A stretch of DNA of 41,248 nucleotides from Clostridiales bacterium. Lineage in GTDB: Bacteria; Bacillota; Clostridia; Lachnospirales; Lachnospiraceae. A program made the translations under genes and the position numbers. Where the stretch lies: NCBI GenBank assembly GCA_029227635.1, contig JAQYAH010000029.1:1-41248 (forward strand), given 5' to 3'. Shown piece by piece: positions 26,746-34,667 of this stretch (position 1 is its first letter; each line of letters starts with the position of its first letter). The notes below the pieces were generated by a model. It was given only the letters and a program-made list of their open reading frames with translations, made no database searches and was not told the origin of the DNA.

Positions 26746-27303
26746 TACATGAGCCCCAGGTTCACATATTCAGGTATAAAAAGAAAATTAAATGAATCAA
26801 CAGTTACCTAAATCAAGTGAGAGTCAGGCTGTTTTATGACAAAAAAATAGCCTGCTTCCTCCTTCAACTATATTATTTAATTCCGGTTTCTCATGCACGC
26901 TGAATCGCTATTCGTCCGGACCAAAGTTCTGACATCTGCAGTATTACACTCTCCCGGTCTAAAATTGCGTTATTTCACTGGGTGTTAGTATAAATCTGGT
27001 ACTGATGTCTGCTGCATTATGACAGAAGATATGGCTGTGCAACGAATATGTGTAAAAATAAACAATTTACATCGATCATTCGCATGTTCCAGCTATATCA
27101 CCCGTCCTTCCAAAATCAAATAATATCGTTATAGAATTCTGCAAACTCGTTCTATTCAAAAGTATAATTGTCAGCATAATAAAAGTCAACCAAAAAAAGA
27201 CACCAAAATCCTTCAAAAATCACCCGTTTTTCAAGTGGATTTCCCTATTTTTTGAATTATGTTTGCTCCGGGATTTCATAATTTGTATTTTACTAATTAT
27301 CGT
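26746..27303. other. AT-rich noncoding stretch between serC and the zinc-ribbon gene
   Basis: I find no gene here: the longest ATG-start frames are about 34 codons and lack ribosome binding sites, and I recognise no tRNA or standard small RNA. It holds a leftward promoter candidate (27161-27189) and an 11-bp imperfect inverted repeat at 26825-26835 / 26844-26854, which has no T run behind it on the minus strand. The stretch could be the body of an untranslated RNA or simply a long spacer. Confidence 0.5.
27161..27189 (-). promoter_or_regulatory. Leftward sigma-A-like promoter inside the noncoding stretch
   Basis: Minus-strand TTGACT (27184-27189), 17-base spacer, TATACT (27161-27166): five of six matches in each hexamer. 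It points into about 520 bases with no gene before serC. Confidence 0.5.
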
Positions 27304-27332
27304 TTGAATACTCATATTCCTTAATGTATAAT
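27304..27332 (+). promoter_or_regulatory. Sigma-A-like promoter of the zinc-ribbon membrane protein gene
   Basis: TTGAAT (27304-27309), 17-base spacer and perfect TATAAT (27327-27332), 40 bases before the start codon. Confidence 0.75.
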
Positions 27333-27371
27333 CTTTTATTATCAGACAATTAGAGGAAGGGAGAATACACT

Positions 27372-28172
27372 ATGTTTTGTTCAAACTGTGGCAATCAGAT
27401 TCCCGAGGGGCACCTCTTCTGTATGAAGTGCGGAGCCAAAGCCCCCGGCGCACCGACAGGCAGCCCAATGTCCTCCGGTCCCGCTCCCGGCGGCGGTCAC
27501 GGCACTAACATCCCGGGAGGCGTCCCTCCGGTTAGACCCCCCAAGAAGAAAAAAACAGGACTCATCATCGCAATTGTATTAGTTGTGTTGCTTCTGATTC
27601 TTGGCGCTATCGGTTTCGGTGTATACAGCTATTTGAGTCACAAGGAGAACGATGTCTCCTCATATGATGATGACGACGATAAAGCCAGCAAAGACCGGGA
27701 TTCCAAAGACGCTAATCCTGTTGCAGATGATGACGACAGTGATACTGACAAAGATAAAGATGAAGATAAGCATGACGATAAATCAGCCGAACTTCGATAC
27801 GATGGTATTTATGTCCGCATCTATGATTGGAAGGAAGACGGACTGTTAGACACCAGAGCAATCCGTTTCTATCCCGACGGTTATCTCATCCAGGCATCAC
27901 TTGCTCAGACATCCAAATCAGATTATCTTATGCCTGATGCAGAGACCTTCACGAGGGAGACCTACACTACCATCACCGGATGGTATGAGATCGACGGTAC
28001 GGATATTACTTTTACCACGGATAATGCCGCAGGAACTGTTGATTACTGGGGTATTGTCAGCTCCGATCGCATGATTCTCGACTCTCTTTCCAACATTAAC
28101 GGCAACCAGACCACTGGCGCAGAGTACATATTCTATCCGGATGGCACCTGGGAAAAGGACTTCACCTACTAA
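27372..28172 (+). CDS. Zinc-ribbon membrane protein with acidic linker and unassigned C-terminal domain
   Basis: The 266-residue protein has an N-terminal zinc ribbon (C3, C6, C17, C20), a Gly/Pro-rich spacer to about residue 57, a KKKK patch, one membrane helix at about 62-87, and a highly acidic Asp/Lys/Ser linker (about 92-135). A C-terminal domain of about 130 residues follows; it is beta-rich in appearance, with repeated aromatic/Asp-Gly motifs (RFYPDGYL, GWYEIDGTD, IFYPDGTWEKDF). The repeated FYPDG segments suggest a lipocalin-like or MORN-like beta fold, but I cannot assign a family. The zinc ribbon is expected inside and the C-terminal domain outside the cell. It is a single-gene unit with its own promoter and terminator. 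Function unknown. Confidence 0.85.
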   Translation: MFCSNCGNQIPEGHLFCMKCGAKAPGAPTGSPMSSGPAPGGGHGTNIPGGVPPVRPPKKKKTGLIIAIVLVVLLLILGAIGFGVYSYLSHKENDVSSYDDDDDKASKDRDSKDANPVADDDDSDTDKDKDEDKHDDKSAELRYDGIYVRIYDWKEDGLLDTRAIRFYPDGYLIQASLAQTSKSDYLMPDAETFTRETYTTITGWYEIDGTDITFTTDNAAGTVDYWGIVSSDRMILDSLSNINGNQTTGAEYIFYPDGTWEKDFTY

Positions 28173-28181
28173 GATGACTAT

Positions 28182-28218
28182 AAAAAAATCTCTCCGCACA
28201 CAGGCGGAGAGATTTTTT
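28182..28218. terminator. Bidirectional terminator between the zinc-ribbon gene and thrC
   Basis: The arms AAAAAATCTCTCCGC and GCGGAGAGATTTTTT pair perfectly around ACACAG and carry T runs on both strands, serving the two convergent genes. Confidence 0.9.
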
Positions 28219-28249
28219 ATTGTTATCATTCTGTATTCGATTGAAAAGT

Positions 28250-29491
28250 CTACTGGGGACCGCCGATCTTCTTGAATGCATCGAGAAGAGCTCCCATGTC
28301 GGGAGGAAGAAGGATGGGTTCGCCCGCAGCCTTGATTGCGTTTACTGTGTCCTTGAGACCGTTTCCTGATGAGATTGCAACAATAGATGCATCGTGAGGA
28401 ATAAGGCCAAGATCAACCGCTTTCTTGATTCCGGCTGATCCTGTAGCGCCAGCAGGCTCTGAGAACACGCCGCAGGTCCTTCCAACAAGCTTCATAGCTG
28501 AGAGGATCTCCTCGTCAGAAACGTTTACAACCACACCGTTGGACTCACGGATAGCATTGAGGGCCTTATCTGCATTTCTGGGAACACCAACTGCGATACT
28601 GTCGGCAATAGTGTTTTCTTCCATGGGCTCCCAATCCTTGCCTTCTGCGATAGCCTTGTTCAGAGGGCAGCAGCCTTCAGCCTGAACGCTCAGAAGTCTG
28701 GGAAGTCTGTCAATAAAACCTGCTGCATAGAGATCCTTGAATCCCTTCCATACACCGGCAATGGTACATCCGTCGCCAACAGACACTGCAACATAGTCAG
28801 TCATCTTCCAGTTAAGCTGCTCAGCAATCTCAAGCGCAACTGTCTTCTTACCTTCCATGAGGTAAGGGTTGATAGCTGCATTTCTGTTGTACCATCCCCA
28901 GCGGTCTATAGCCTCAGCTGAGAGACGGAAAGTATCCTCGTAAGAACCATCAACGCTGACAACTGTAGCACCAAAGATCATGAGCTGTGATACCTTGCCC
29001 TTAGGTGCTCTTGAAGGAACAAAGATGTAGGTCTTGAATCCGGCTGCAGCTGCATTACCCGCAAGAGATGATGCCGCATTTCCTGTTGATGAGCAGGCAA
29101 TAGTGTCTCTGCCGGCTTCCTCAGCCTTAACAACAGCCATAGCGGAAGCACGATCCTTAAGGCTGGCTGTAGGGTTGATTCCGTCATCCTTAATGTAAAG
29201 TTCTTTGACACCGATAACCTCAGCGAGCTGTTTTGCCTCGTAGAAAGGTGACCAGCCTACTCTGAGTTTGGGACTCTTGCTGTTGCCTTCGATAGGAAGG
29301 AATTCCTGGTATCTCCACATGGAATTCTCACGACGGTCAGCCATGTCTGCCTTGGTTACTGTGTTCTTAATATAGTTGTAGTCATATTTGATATCCATGA
29401 TACCGCCGCACTTAGGGCAGGTGGTGATATCAGGCTTAGCTTCGATTTCATGTCCGCATTTCACGCAGACTGCAGAAATTACATTTTTCAT
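28250..29491 (-). CDS. thrC: Threonine synthase
   Basis: ThrC converts O-phosphohomoserine to threonine with PLP. The 413-residue protein starts with a small zinc-ribbon-like segment (CVKCGHEIE ... CPKCGGIMD), seen in one branch of Firmicute and archaeal threonine synthases. It continues with the PLP lysine in TASLKDRASAMAV, CSSTGNAASSLAGNAAAAG and VSVGDGCTIAGVWKG. The C-terminal EPAGATGSAGIKKA and SSGNGLKD are typical of the family. A GGGG lies five bases before the ATG. The leader has two AATCGCCAA repeats and a small GCCG/CGGC hairpin next to the ribosome binding site. The upstream PLP-enzyme gene has its own terminator, so thrC is probably transcribed separately. Cysteate synthase is a related alternative, considered less likely. 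Confidence 0.92.
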   Translation of the reverse strand: MKNVISAVCVKCGHEIEAKPDITTCPKCGGIMDIKYDYNYIKNTVTKADMADRRENSMWRYQEFLPIEGNSKSPKLRVGWSPFYEAKQLAEVIGVKELYIKDDGINPTASLKDRASAMAVVKAEEAGRDTIACSSTGNAASSLAGNAAAAGFKTYIFVPSRAPKGKVSQLMIFGATVVSVDGSYEDTFRLSAEAIDRWGWYNRNAAINPYLMEGKKTVALEIAEQLNWKMTDYVAVSVGDGCTIAGVWKGFKDLYAAGFIDRLPRLLSVQAEGCCPLNKAIAEGKDWEPMEENTIADSIAVGVPRNADKALNAIRESNGVVVNVSDEEILSAMKLVGRTCGVFSEPAGATGSAGIKKAVDLGLIPHDASIVAISSGNGLKDTVNAIKAAGEPILLPPDMGALLDAFKKIGGPQ

Positions 29492-29601
29492 GTTTTCCCC
29501 ATTTCCGCCGTTATTTCGGCATTGATCCTGAATTATTTTTATATGGTTCCGGCAATCGCCAAGATCCGGGGTTTCCCTGACATTGACTAATCGCCAACAC
29601 G

Positions 29602-29637
29602 AAAATCGGCTGCATCCGGATACCCGAATGCAGCCGA
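29602..29637 (-). terminator. Terminator of the unassigned PLP-enzyme gene
   Basis: TCGGCTGCAT and ATGCAGCCGA arms, extended by an inner CGG/CCG, followed on the minus strand by TTTTC. It ends about 52 bases after the stop. Confidence 0.85.
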
Positions 29638-29688
29638 GATGCTTCTAAAAATCAGAAACAGGTTAACAAAACCTATGCTATCTTAATT

Positions 29689-31164
29689 CTAGAGGTTCTT
29701 AAGAAGTCCTGTTCTCTCGTTGAACTCGTTGATAAGCTCATCAACCTGAGGAGCGATCTTACGAACTGATCCCCATGTTCCTTCTTCGTCGTACCAGATA
29801 GAATTGATCTCTTCATATGTCTTACCCTGCTGCTCAACCCATGTGTAGTACTTGAGGTTGTGAACTCTTCTGCGGTCAACATATGTAAGCTCCTGCATGT
29901 TGTCAGTTCTCTGACCAAGGATGTGCTTGTTGTAATCAACAGCAGCCATCTTGTTGGTGTACTCGCCATCCTGCTCACGAAGTTCTTCGATTCTTGACTG
30001 GTACATAACAGCAGAGTCTGTCATTACTGTAGCAACAACATCGTTCTCTGTAAGCTCATAGTACTTAGCAAGCTTGATAGCGCAAAGCATGTTAGCAATA
30101 CCGGAAATTCCGAAGTAATCAAGAACATCAACAACAGCGGGATCAACACCGATCTCGTTCTTAAGGTACTCACGGCCAACAGGCTCGTTGAAGAATCTGA
30201 TGAGTCTCTGTGAATCCTCATCATCGATAGCAACAACAAGGTCTGTGTTCTTAACGTTGTGGATCCAAGGAACGTGCTTGTCGCCGATACCTTCGATTCT
30301 GTGTCCGCCGAAACCGTTCTCAAGAAGTGTAGGGCACTGAAGAGCTTCACCAACACCAAGCTTAAGGTTAGGATAGAGTTCCTTAAGTCTGTCGCCTGAT
30401 GCCATTGTTCCTGCAGAACCTGATGTAAATACAGCACCTGCAAGCTTCATACCGTCTTCCTTCATGTCTTCGAAAGCTTCAGCAATAGCATTACCTGTTA
30501 CATTGTAGTGCCACATGTAGTTACCCATTTCCTCGAACTGGTTGAAGATTACGCAATCTTCTCTTGTAGCACGGATCTCTGCGCACTTGTCGTAGATTTC
30601 CTTTACGTTTGACTCACATCCGGGAGTTGCGATAACTTCGCCGGCGATGTTTCTGAGCCACTCGAAACGCTCGTTAGACATCTCAGCGGGAAGGATAGCT
30701 ACTGACTCAACGCCAAGAAGCTTGGAGTTGAAAGCACCACCACGGCAGTAGTTACCGGTTGAAGGCCAAACTGCCTTCTGGCATGTAGCATCGAACTGAC
30801 CTGTGATAAGACGAGGAGCAAGGCATCCGAAAGATGCACCTACTTTGTGGCATCCTGTAGGGAAGTATTTACCTACCATAAGAAGGATCTTAGCCTTAAC
30901 GCCGGTAAGCTCTGAAGGAAGTACGATGTAGTTGGGCTTGCCGAAACGTCCGCCGAACTCTTTACGCTCGTTCTTCCATGTGATACGGAAAAGGTTGAGA
31001 GGGTTGATGTCCCAAAGACCTACATTTGTAAGCTTCTCCTGGATTGCCTCAGGGATGAGTTCAGGATTTTTCATCTGAGCAATTGTAGGGATGATGATGT
31101 TGTTATTCTTAGCAACTTCAATATTGTGAGCAAGACCCTGCTCATTAATCTTTAAATCGATCAT
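29689..31164 (-). CDS. Fold-type II PLP-dependent enzyme, cysteine synthase-like, unassigned
   Basis: From ATG 31164 (GGAGG 11 bases upstream) the protein has 491 residues, clearly longer than cysteine synthase (about 310) or YgeX-type lyases (about 400). The fold-type II signature is visible: a PLP lysine in TGCHKVGASFG, the substrate loop STGNYCRGGAFNSKLLG, and a phosphate-binding glycine stretch TSGSAGTMASGDR. The N-terminal 80 residues and the C-terminal 130 (VDRRRVHNLKYYTWVEQQG and onward) have no counterpart I can name. I do not assign a reaction; an amino-acid beta- or alpha,beta-elimination or replacement is the general family expectation. It has a strong promoter, its own terminator and very biased codons, so it is probably abundant. 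The divergent YheO-like regulator and carbamate kinase hint at amino-acid catabolism. Confidence 0.85.
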   Translation of the reverse strand: MIDLKINEQGLAHNIEVAKNNNIIIPTIAQMKNPELIPEAIQEKLTNVGLWDINPLNLFRITWKNERKEFGGRFGKPNYIVLPSELTGVKAKILLMVGKYFPTGCHKVGASFGCLAPRLITGQFDATCQKAVWPSTGNYCRGGAFNSKLLGVESVAILPAEMSNERFEWLRNIAGEVIATPGCESNVKEIYDKCAEIRATREDCVIFNQFEEMGNYMWHYNVTGNAIAEAFEDMKEDGMKLAGAVFTSGSAGTMASGDRLKELYPNLKLGVGEALQCPTLLENGFGGHRIEGIGDKHVPWIHNVKNTDLVVAIDDEDSQRLIRFFNEPVGREYLKNEIGVDPAVVDVLDYFGISGIANMLCAIKLAKYYELTENDVVATVMTDSAVMYQSRIEELREQDGEYTNKMAAVDYNKHILGQRTDNMQELTYVDRRRVHNLKYYTWVEQQGKTYEEINSIWYDEEGTWGSVRKIAPQVDELINEFNERTGLLKNL

Positions 31165-31214
31165 CTGTTTTCTTTCCTCCAATCGAATAGAATGTGAAAA
31201 ACGCAATTTTCTAT

Positions 31215-31244
31215 AATATATCATTCATTTCAAAACACTGTCAA
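31215..31244 (-). promoter_or_regulatory. Promoter of the PLP-enzyme gene
   Basis: Minus-strand consensus TTGACA (31239-31244), 18-base spacer and TATATT (31215-31220), about 50 bases upstream of the ATG. Confidence 0.65.
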
Positions 31245-31343
31245 CCCGGTGGATACAAGTAAATTTTATGTTAAAAAAATATTTTTTGATTATTTTTCAT
31301 CCGGCGCACCTTCTACCTATAATATATGAGACTACCGGCTCAT

Positions 31344-31415
31344 ATCCCGTCAGCCGAACATAAACTCCCGCAGTATTAGTCAGATATAAACACCTGCTTC
31401 TCTTATTAGTCAGAT
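31344..31415. repeat. Phased direct repeats in the divergent regulatory region
   Basis: TATTAGTCAGAT occurs exactly twice, at 31374-31385 and 31404-31415, 30 bp apart. The core GTCAG recurs once more 30 bp earlier (31349-31353). Three copies on the same helix face between two divergent genes suggest an operator array; the binding protein may be the adjacent YheO-like regulator. The region 31165-31551 otherwise holds only the two promoters. Confidence 0.55.
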
Positions 31416-31482
31416 TAATTTTGTATATTCAAAAAATTTGTGTGAAAATTTCCTGGATTTTCCCCGAAAATATTGATTTCAT

Positions 31483-31511
31483 TTGATTTTATGATAGTAT
31501 ATGTGTATAAA
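31483..31511 (+). promoter_or_regulatory. Promoter of the YheO-like regulator
   Basis: TTGATT (31483-31488), 17-base spacer, TATAAA (31506-31511), 40 bases before the start codon. Confidence 0.55.
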
Positions 31512-31551
31512 AGTTTTATATTTAACAAAAATATTATTATGGAGGTGATAT

Positions 31552-32196
31552 ATGGTGGATTCTCCAAAGCTCAAACTTTTAAAACAGCTTGCCAAGGGTC
31601 TCGCTGCTCAGTTCGGAAATGATTGCGAAGTACTGATACACGATGTGTCAAGAAAACATACTACCGGCACTATCGTTTACATAGAGAACGGACATGTCAC
31701 CGGCAGAGAAATAGGATCGAGCGCCTCCGGCATTGCACTTGATGCTCTGAGGCACAGAGAGACAAGCAACCTTCAGGATAAACTCGCTTATCTTACCAGA
31801 ACCGATGACGGACATATACTCAAGTCCAGCACCCTCTTTATCAAAGATGACGAAGGACGCCCGGAATACATCCTGTCGATCAACTACGACATCACCAATC
31901 TTCTACTCATAGACAACGCGATCGGTTCTCTTACCGCCTGCGACAATGACAAGAAGTCAGGAAATCCGGAACGCATACCTCACGACGTAAACGCCCTGTT
32001 AGACGAGCTCATCGAACAATCCGTTGAACTTGTAGGCATTCCGGTGCCCTTCATGTCCAAGGAAGATAAGATCAAGGCGATCAATTATCTCAACGACTGC
32101 GGAGCTTTCCTTATCACCAAATCCGGGGATAAGGTCTCCAAATACTTCGGAATTTCGAAATATACTCTTTACAGCTATGTAGATATCAACAAATAA
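31552..32196 (+). CDS. YheO/DauR-like PAS and helix-turn-helix transcriptional regulator
   Basis: The 214-residue protein has the two-part layout of the YheO-like family. An N-terminal PAS-like ligand domain covers about 1-125, with NDCEVLIHDVSRK, an IENGHVTGREIG segment and KSSTLFIKDDEGRPEYILSIN. A C-terminal DNA-binding domain covers about 160-214, ending VSKYFGISKYTLYSYVD, a helix-turn-helix with the family's KYTLY signature. DauR, a known member, controls D-arginine catabolism, so an amino-acid-linked ligand is plausible but not shown. The start has a near-perfect GGAGGTGAT site. It is divergent from the PLP enzyme and upstream of the carbamate kinase gene, which has its own promoter. The phased repeats upstream may be its operator. 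Confidence 0.85.
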   Translation: MVDSPKLKLLKQLAKGLAAQFGNDCEVLIHDVSRKHTTGTIVYIENGHVTGREIGSSASGIALDALRHRETSNLQDKLAYLTRTDDGHILKSSTLFIKDDEGRPEYILSINYDITNLLLIDNAIGSLTACDNDKKSGNPERIPHDVNALLDELIEQSVELVGIPVPFMSKEDKIKAINYLNDCGAFLITKSGDKVSKYFGISKYTLYSYVDINK

Positions 32197-32269
32197 GCTG
32201 AGGCTTCTTTGTAAAAAATAGTAAAGTGGCACAGATTTCATGATATTTTTTTAACTATTGTTGTTTGCG

Positions 32270-32299
32270 TTTACACGGGCAAACTCTTTGTGATAATAT
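32270..32299 (+). promoter_or_regulatory. Promoter of arcC
   Basis: TTTACA (32270-32275), 18-base spacer, and TAATAT (32294-32299) preceded by TGA, an extended -10. It lies about 70 bases before the start codon. Confidence 0.55.
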
Positions 32300-32369
32300 G
32301 ATTTCTGTGTCATTTGTACTGAAATAAGTACAGTTCAGTTTGGATATTATTTTTGGAGGAACGATCACA

Positions 32370-33311
32370 ATGAGCAATAAGAAACGTATTGTAATTGCAC
32401 TCGGCGGAAACGCCCTCGGCAACACCCTTCCTGAGCAGATGGCAGCAGTAACCAACACTGCTAAACCCATTGCTGACCTTATCGAAGACGGACATGAAGT
32501 AATCATCGTTCATGGCAATGGTCCCCAGGTTGGAATGATCAACAATGCAATGGCTGAGCTTTACAGAGTAGACAAGACCTACACACCGACACCTCTCTCA
32601 GTATGCGGTGCTATGAGCCAGGCTTACATTGGTTACGATCTTCAGAACGCTATCAGCTACGAGCTCACAAAGAGAGGAATCAGAAAGCCCGTATGTACTC
32701 TCGTAACACAGGTAAGAGTAGACGGCAACGATCCCGCTTTTGAGAATCCCACAAAGCCTATCGGCAAGTTCCTTTCCAAGGAAGAAGCTGAAGAGCTTGC
32801 TGCTAAGACAGGTGACATCTACAAGGAAGATGCAGGCCGCGGCTACCGTCGTTACGTTGCATCACCCAAACCCGTTGAGATCATCGAAGCACCTTCAGTT
32901 GAAGCTCTCGTAAATGCCGGTCAGGTAGTTATCACCTGCGGTGGCGGCGGTATCCCCGTTGTTTATGAGGACGGTAGACTTGACGGAACAGGCGCAGTTA
33001 TTGATAAGGACTTCGCAAGCTGTCTTCTCGCAGAGGAGCTCAATGCAGATATGCTCATTATCCTTACAGCCGTTGAGAAAGTTGCTATCAACTTCCGCAA
33101 GGAGAACGAAGAATGGCTTTCAGAGCTTACCCCCAACAAGGCTAAGCAGTACATCGCTGAAGGTCAGTTTGCTCCCGGTTCTATGCTTCCCAAGGTTGAG
33201 GCTGCTGTTAAATTTGCACAGTCCAAGATTGGCCGCGAGGCTCTCATCACTCTTCTTGAGAAAGCTCAGGACGGTATCAACGGTCTTACAGGTACAAGAG
33301 TTCACCTGTAG
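32370..33311 (+). CDS. arcC: Carbamate kinase
   Basis: Carbamate kinase makes ATP and carbamate from carbamoyl phosphate and ADP in fermentative breakdown of citrulline, agmatine, allantoin or purine-derived compounds. From ATG 32370 (GGAGG ten bases upstream) the protein is 313 residues. The amino-acid kinase motifs are IVIALGGNALG, IVHGNGPQVGMI, VITCGGGGIPVV, GAVIDKDFAS and LTAVEKVAINF, all typical. It has its own promoter and a strong terminator. arcA, arcB, ygeW and other usual partners are absent from the window, so the source of carbamoyl phosphate is unknown. Codon use is strongly biased, suggesting high expression. Confidence 0.96.
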   Translation: MSNKKRIVIALGGNALGNTLPEQMAAVTNTAKPIADLIEDGHEVIIVHGNGPQVGMINNAMAELYRVDKTYTPTPLSVCGAMSQAYIGYDLQNAISYELTKRGIRKPVCTLVTQVRVDGNDPAFENPTKPIGKFLSKEEAEELAAKTGDIYKEDAGRGYRRYVASPKPVEIIEAPSVEALVNAGQVVITCGGGGIPVVYEDGRLDGTGAVIDKDFASCLLAEELNADMLIILTAVEKVAINFRKENEEWLSELTPNKAKQYIAEGQFAPGSMLPKVEAAVKFAQSKIGREALITLLEKAQDGINGLTGTRVHL

Positions 33312-33330
33312 TTTTTCTGAGAATTAAATT

Positions 33331-33366
33331 AAGGCTGTGAAAACCAAGGTTTTCACAGCCTTTTTA
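33331..33366 (+). terminator. Terminator of arcC
   Basis: Perfect 15-bp arms (33331-33345 and 33348-33362) with a 2-base AA centre, followed by TTTATATTT. It may also stop the convergent EamA gene. Confidence 0.9.
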
Positions 33367-33386
33367 TATTTGGAAATCACACTCAA

Positions 33387-34289
33387 TTAATGAGCCTTTT
33401 TGTCATCCCTGGAAGGGATCACCAGAATCACCGTGGAGGCAAGGATCATCACAACTCCAAGCACCGTTCTACCTTTCAGAATCTCATTGAAGGCGAAAAC
33501 TCCTACAAACACTCCCGTCAACGGTTCAAATGTTGAGAGCAGGGAGGTCTTTATCTCTCCGCACATGAAAACGCCCCTCTGGAAAAGCGCAAGTGCGAAC
33601 ACCGTGGAGAAAAGTCCAAGCCCTAAAATGGCGATCCAACCGGTTAATCCAATGTTCATATCCATTTTTCCAAAGATGACTCCCGCTATACCTATCTCCA
33701 CTCCCGAGATCAAAGTAATCCAGAATGTCAGCTTAATGTAAGGCACTCCCTTAAGGCAGCTTCTCCCCAGAAATATCATGTAGAGACCATAAGTAGTACC
33801 CGAGATCATGGCTATGATCATTCCGGTGAGATTAGTATTCTCCCCCGGTTTATAAAGCATCAGAATGCCCGCAATACAAAGAGCCATGCACAGGAGCTGC
33901 TTAAGGTCCAAACGCGCCTTAAAAAAGACCACCATTATCACCGTAACAATAATGGGATAAGTGAAATGTAGTGTGGAAGCCAGGCTGGAATCAATGTATT
34001 CGTAGGACATGTATAAAAATACAGGTGTCAGTGCATAAAACACAGACAAAAGGAAAATATCCTTGAGCTGAGTCCGATTGATGGCAAAGTCCACTTTGGG
34101 ATTAGCCCCCACCATTATTCCGGCCATTACAGCCGCCGAGATAAACCGGCCAAAAGACACAGAAAAAGCATTCCCCCCGTTAGCATATGCAATTTTTGCC
34201 ATAAGCGGCATTATTCCAAAAAGAATTGCCGCTCCTATAACACAGAGCGCACCGATCCTCTCACTGTTTTTGCTGTTCAAAGAATTCAC
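33387..34289 (-). CDS. EamA/DMT-superfamily transporter
   Basis: The 300-residue integral membrane protein has about ten hydrophobic helices arranged as two EamA repeats, with family features such as the first-repeat ending LHFTYPIIVTVIMVVFF and the second-repeat ending LLSTFEPLTGVFVGVFAFNEIL. It is probably a metabolite or amino-acid exporter; the substrate cannot be read from sequence. The start is GTG 34289, one base after the DUF2752 stop, so translation is probably coupled. It is the last gene of a three-gene minus-strand unit and converges on arcC. Confidence 0.9.
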   Translation of the reverse strand: MNSLNSKNSERIGALCVIGAAILFGIMPLMAKIAYANGGNAFSVSFGRFISAAVMAGIMVGANPKVDFAINRTQLKDIFLLSVFYALTPVFLYMSYEYIDSSLASTLHFTYPIIVTVIMVVFFKARLDLKQLLCMALCIAGILMLYKPGENTNLTGMIIAMISGTTYGLYMIFLGRSCLKGVPYIKLTFWITLISGVEIGIAGVIFGKMDMNIGLTGWIAILGLGLFSTVFALALFQRGVFMCGEIKTSLLSTFEPLTGVFVGVFAFNEILKGRTVLGVVMILASTVILVIPSRDDKKAH

Positions 34290-34290
34290 C

Positions 34291-34659
34291 CTATCCGTAA
34301 AATCTGACGAAGTTTCTTATTATTCCGAATGCAATAAGCATTACAAGATAAATGTAGAGGCAGATCTGATTCCATTTGGGCAGCTTCCTGCCCTTCATTC
34401 TGAGCACATAATCATAGATCACCTCTGCCAGAAGAACCGGTCCCGTGATAAAAAGAAATGGGTTCGCATGAAATGCACCTCTGAAATCAAACCTTGCCAA
34501 AGACATAAATAAAGTGGTTATGCCACATCCCGGGCATAACCACCCTGTTATTTTGCGAAAAGGACAAGGGATCCAGATTCCGGTAACTCTGGCCCAGATA
34601 TAATACAGGATTCCAATAATCAGAATCCAGAGCCAGATCCATCTATCCCTGTTCTTCAT
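34291..34659 (-). CDS. DUF2752 small membrane protein
   Basis: The 122-residue protein matches the DUF2752 layout: a first membrane helix (about 8-26), the cysteine motif LCPGCGITT at about 41-49 with a preceding PCPF cysteine, then two more helices (about 65-85 and 98-116). The CPGCG motif is the diagnostic element. The function of the family is unknown; genes often stand next to DUF4234/TM2-type or zinc-ribbon membrane proteins, as here. It follows the zinc-ribbon DUF4234 gene by eight bases and precedes the transporter by one base. Confidence 0.85.
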   Translation of the reverse strand: MKNRDRWIWLWILIIGILYYIWARVTGIWIPCPFRKITGWLCPGCGITTLFMSLARFDFRGAFHANPFLFITGPVLLAEVIYDYVLRMKGRKLPKWNQICLYIYLVMLIAFGIIRNFVRFYG

Positions 34660-34667
34660 GTTACCGC

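Noticed and set aside
26825-26854. Inverted repeat upstream of serC as an intrinsic terminator
   Set aside because: The minus-strand arm is not followed by a T run; the T residues lie within the stem and loop.
27019-27123. 34-codon plus-strand ORF in the noncoding stretch
   Set aside because: It has no ribosome binding site, no hydrophobic or domain pattern and stands in AT-rich spacer sequence.
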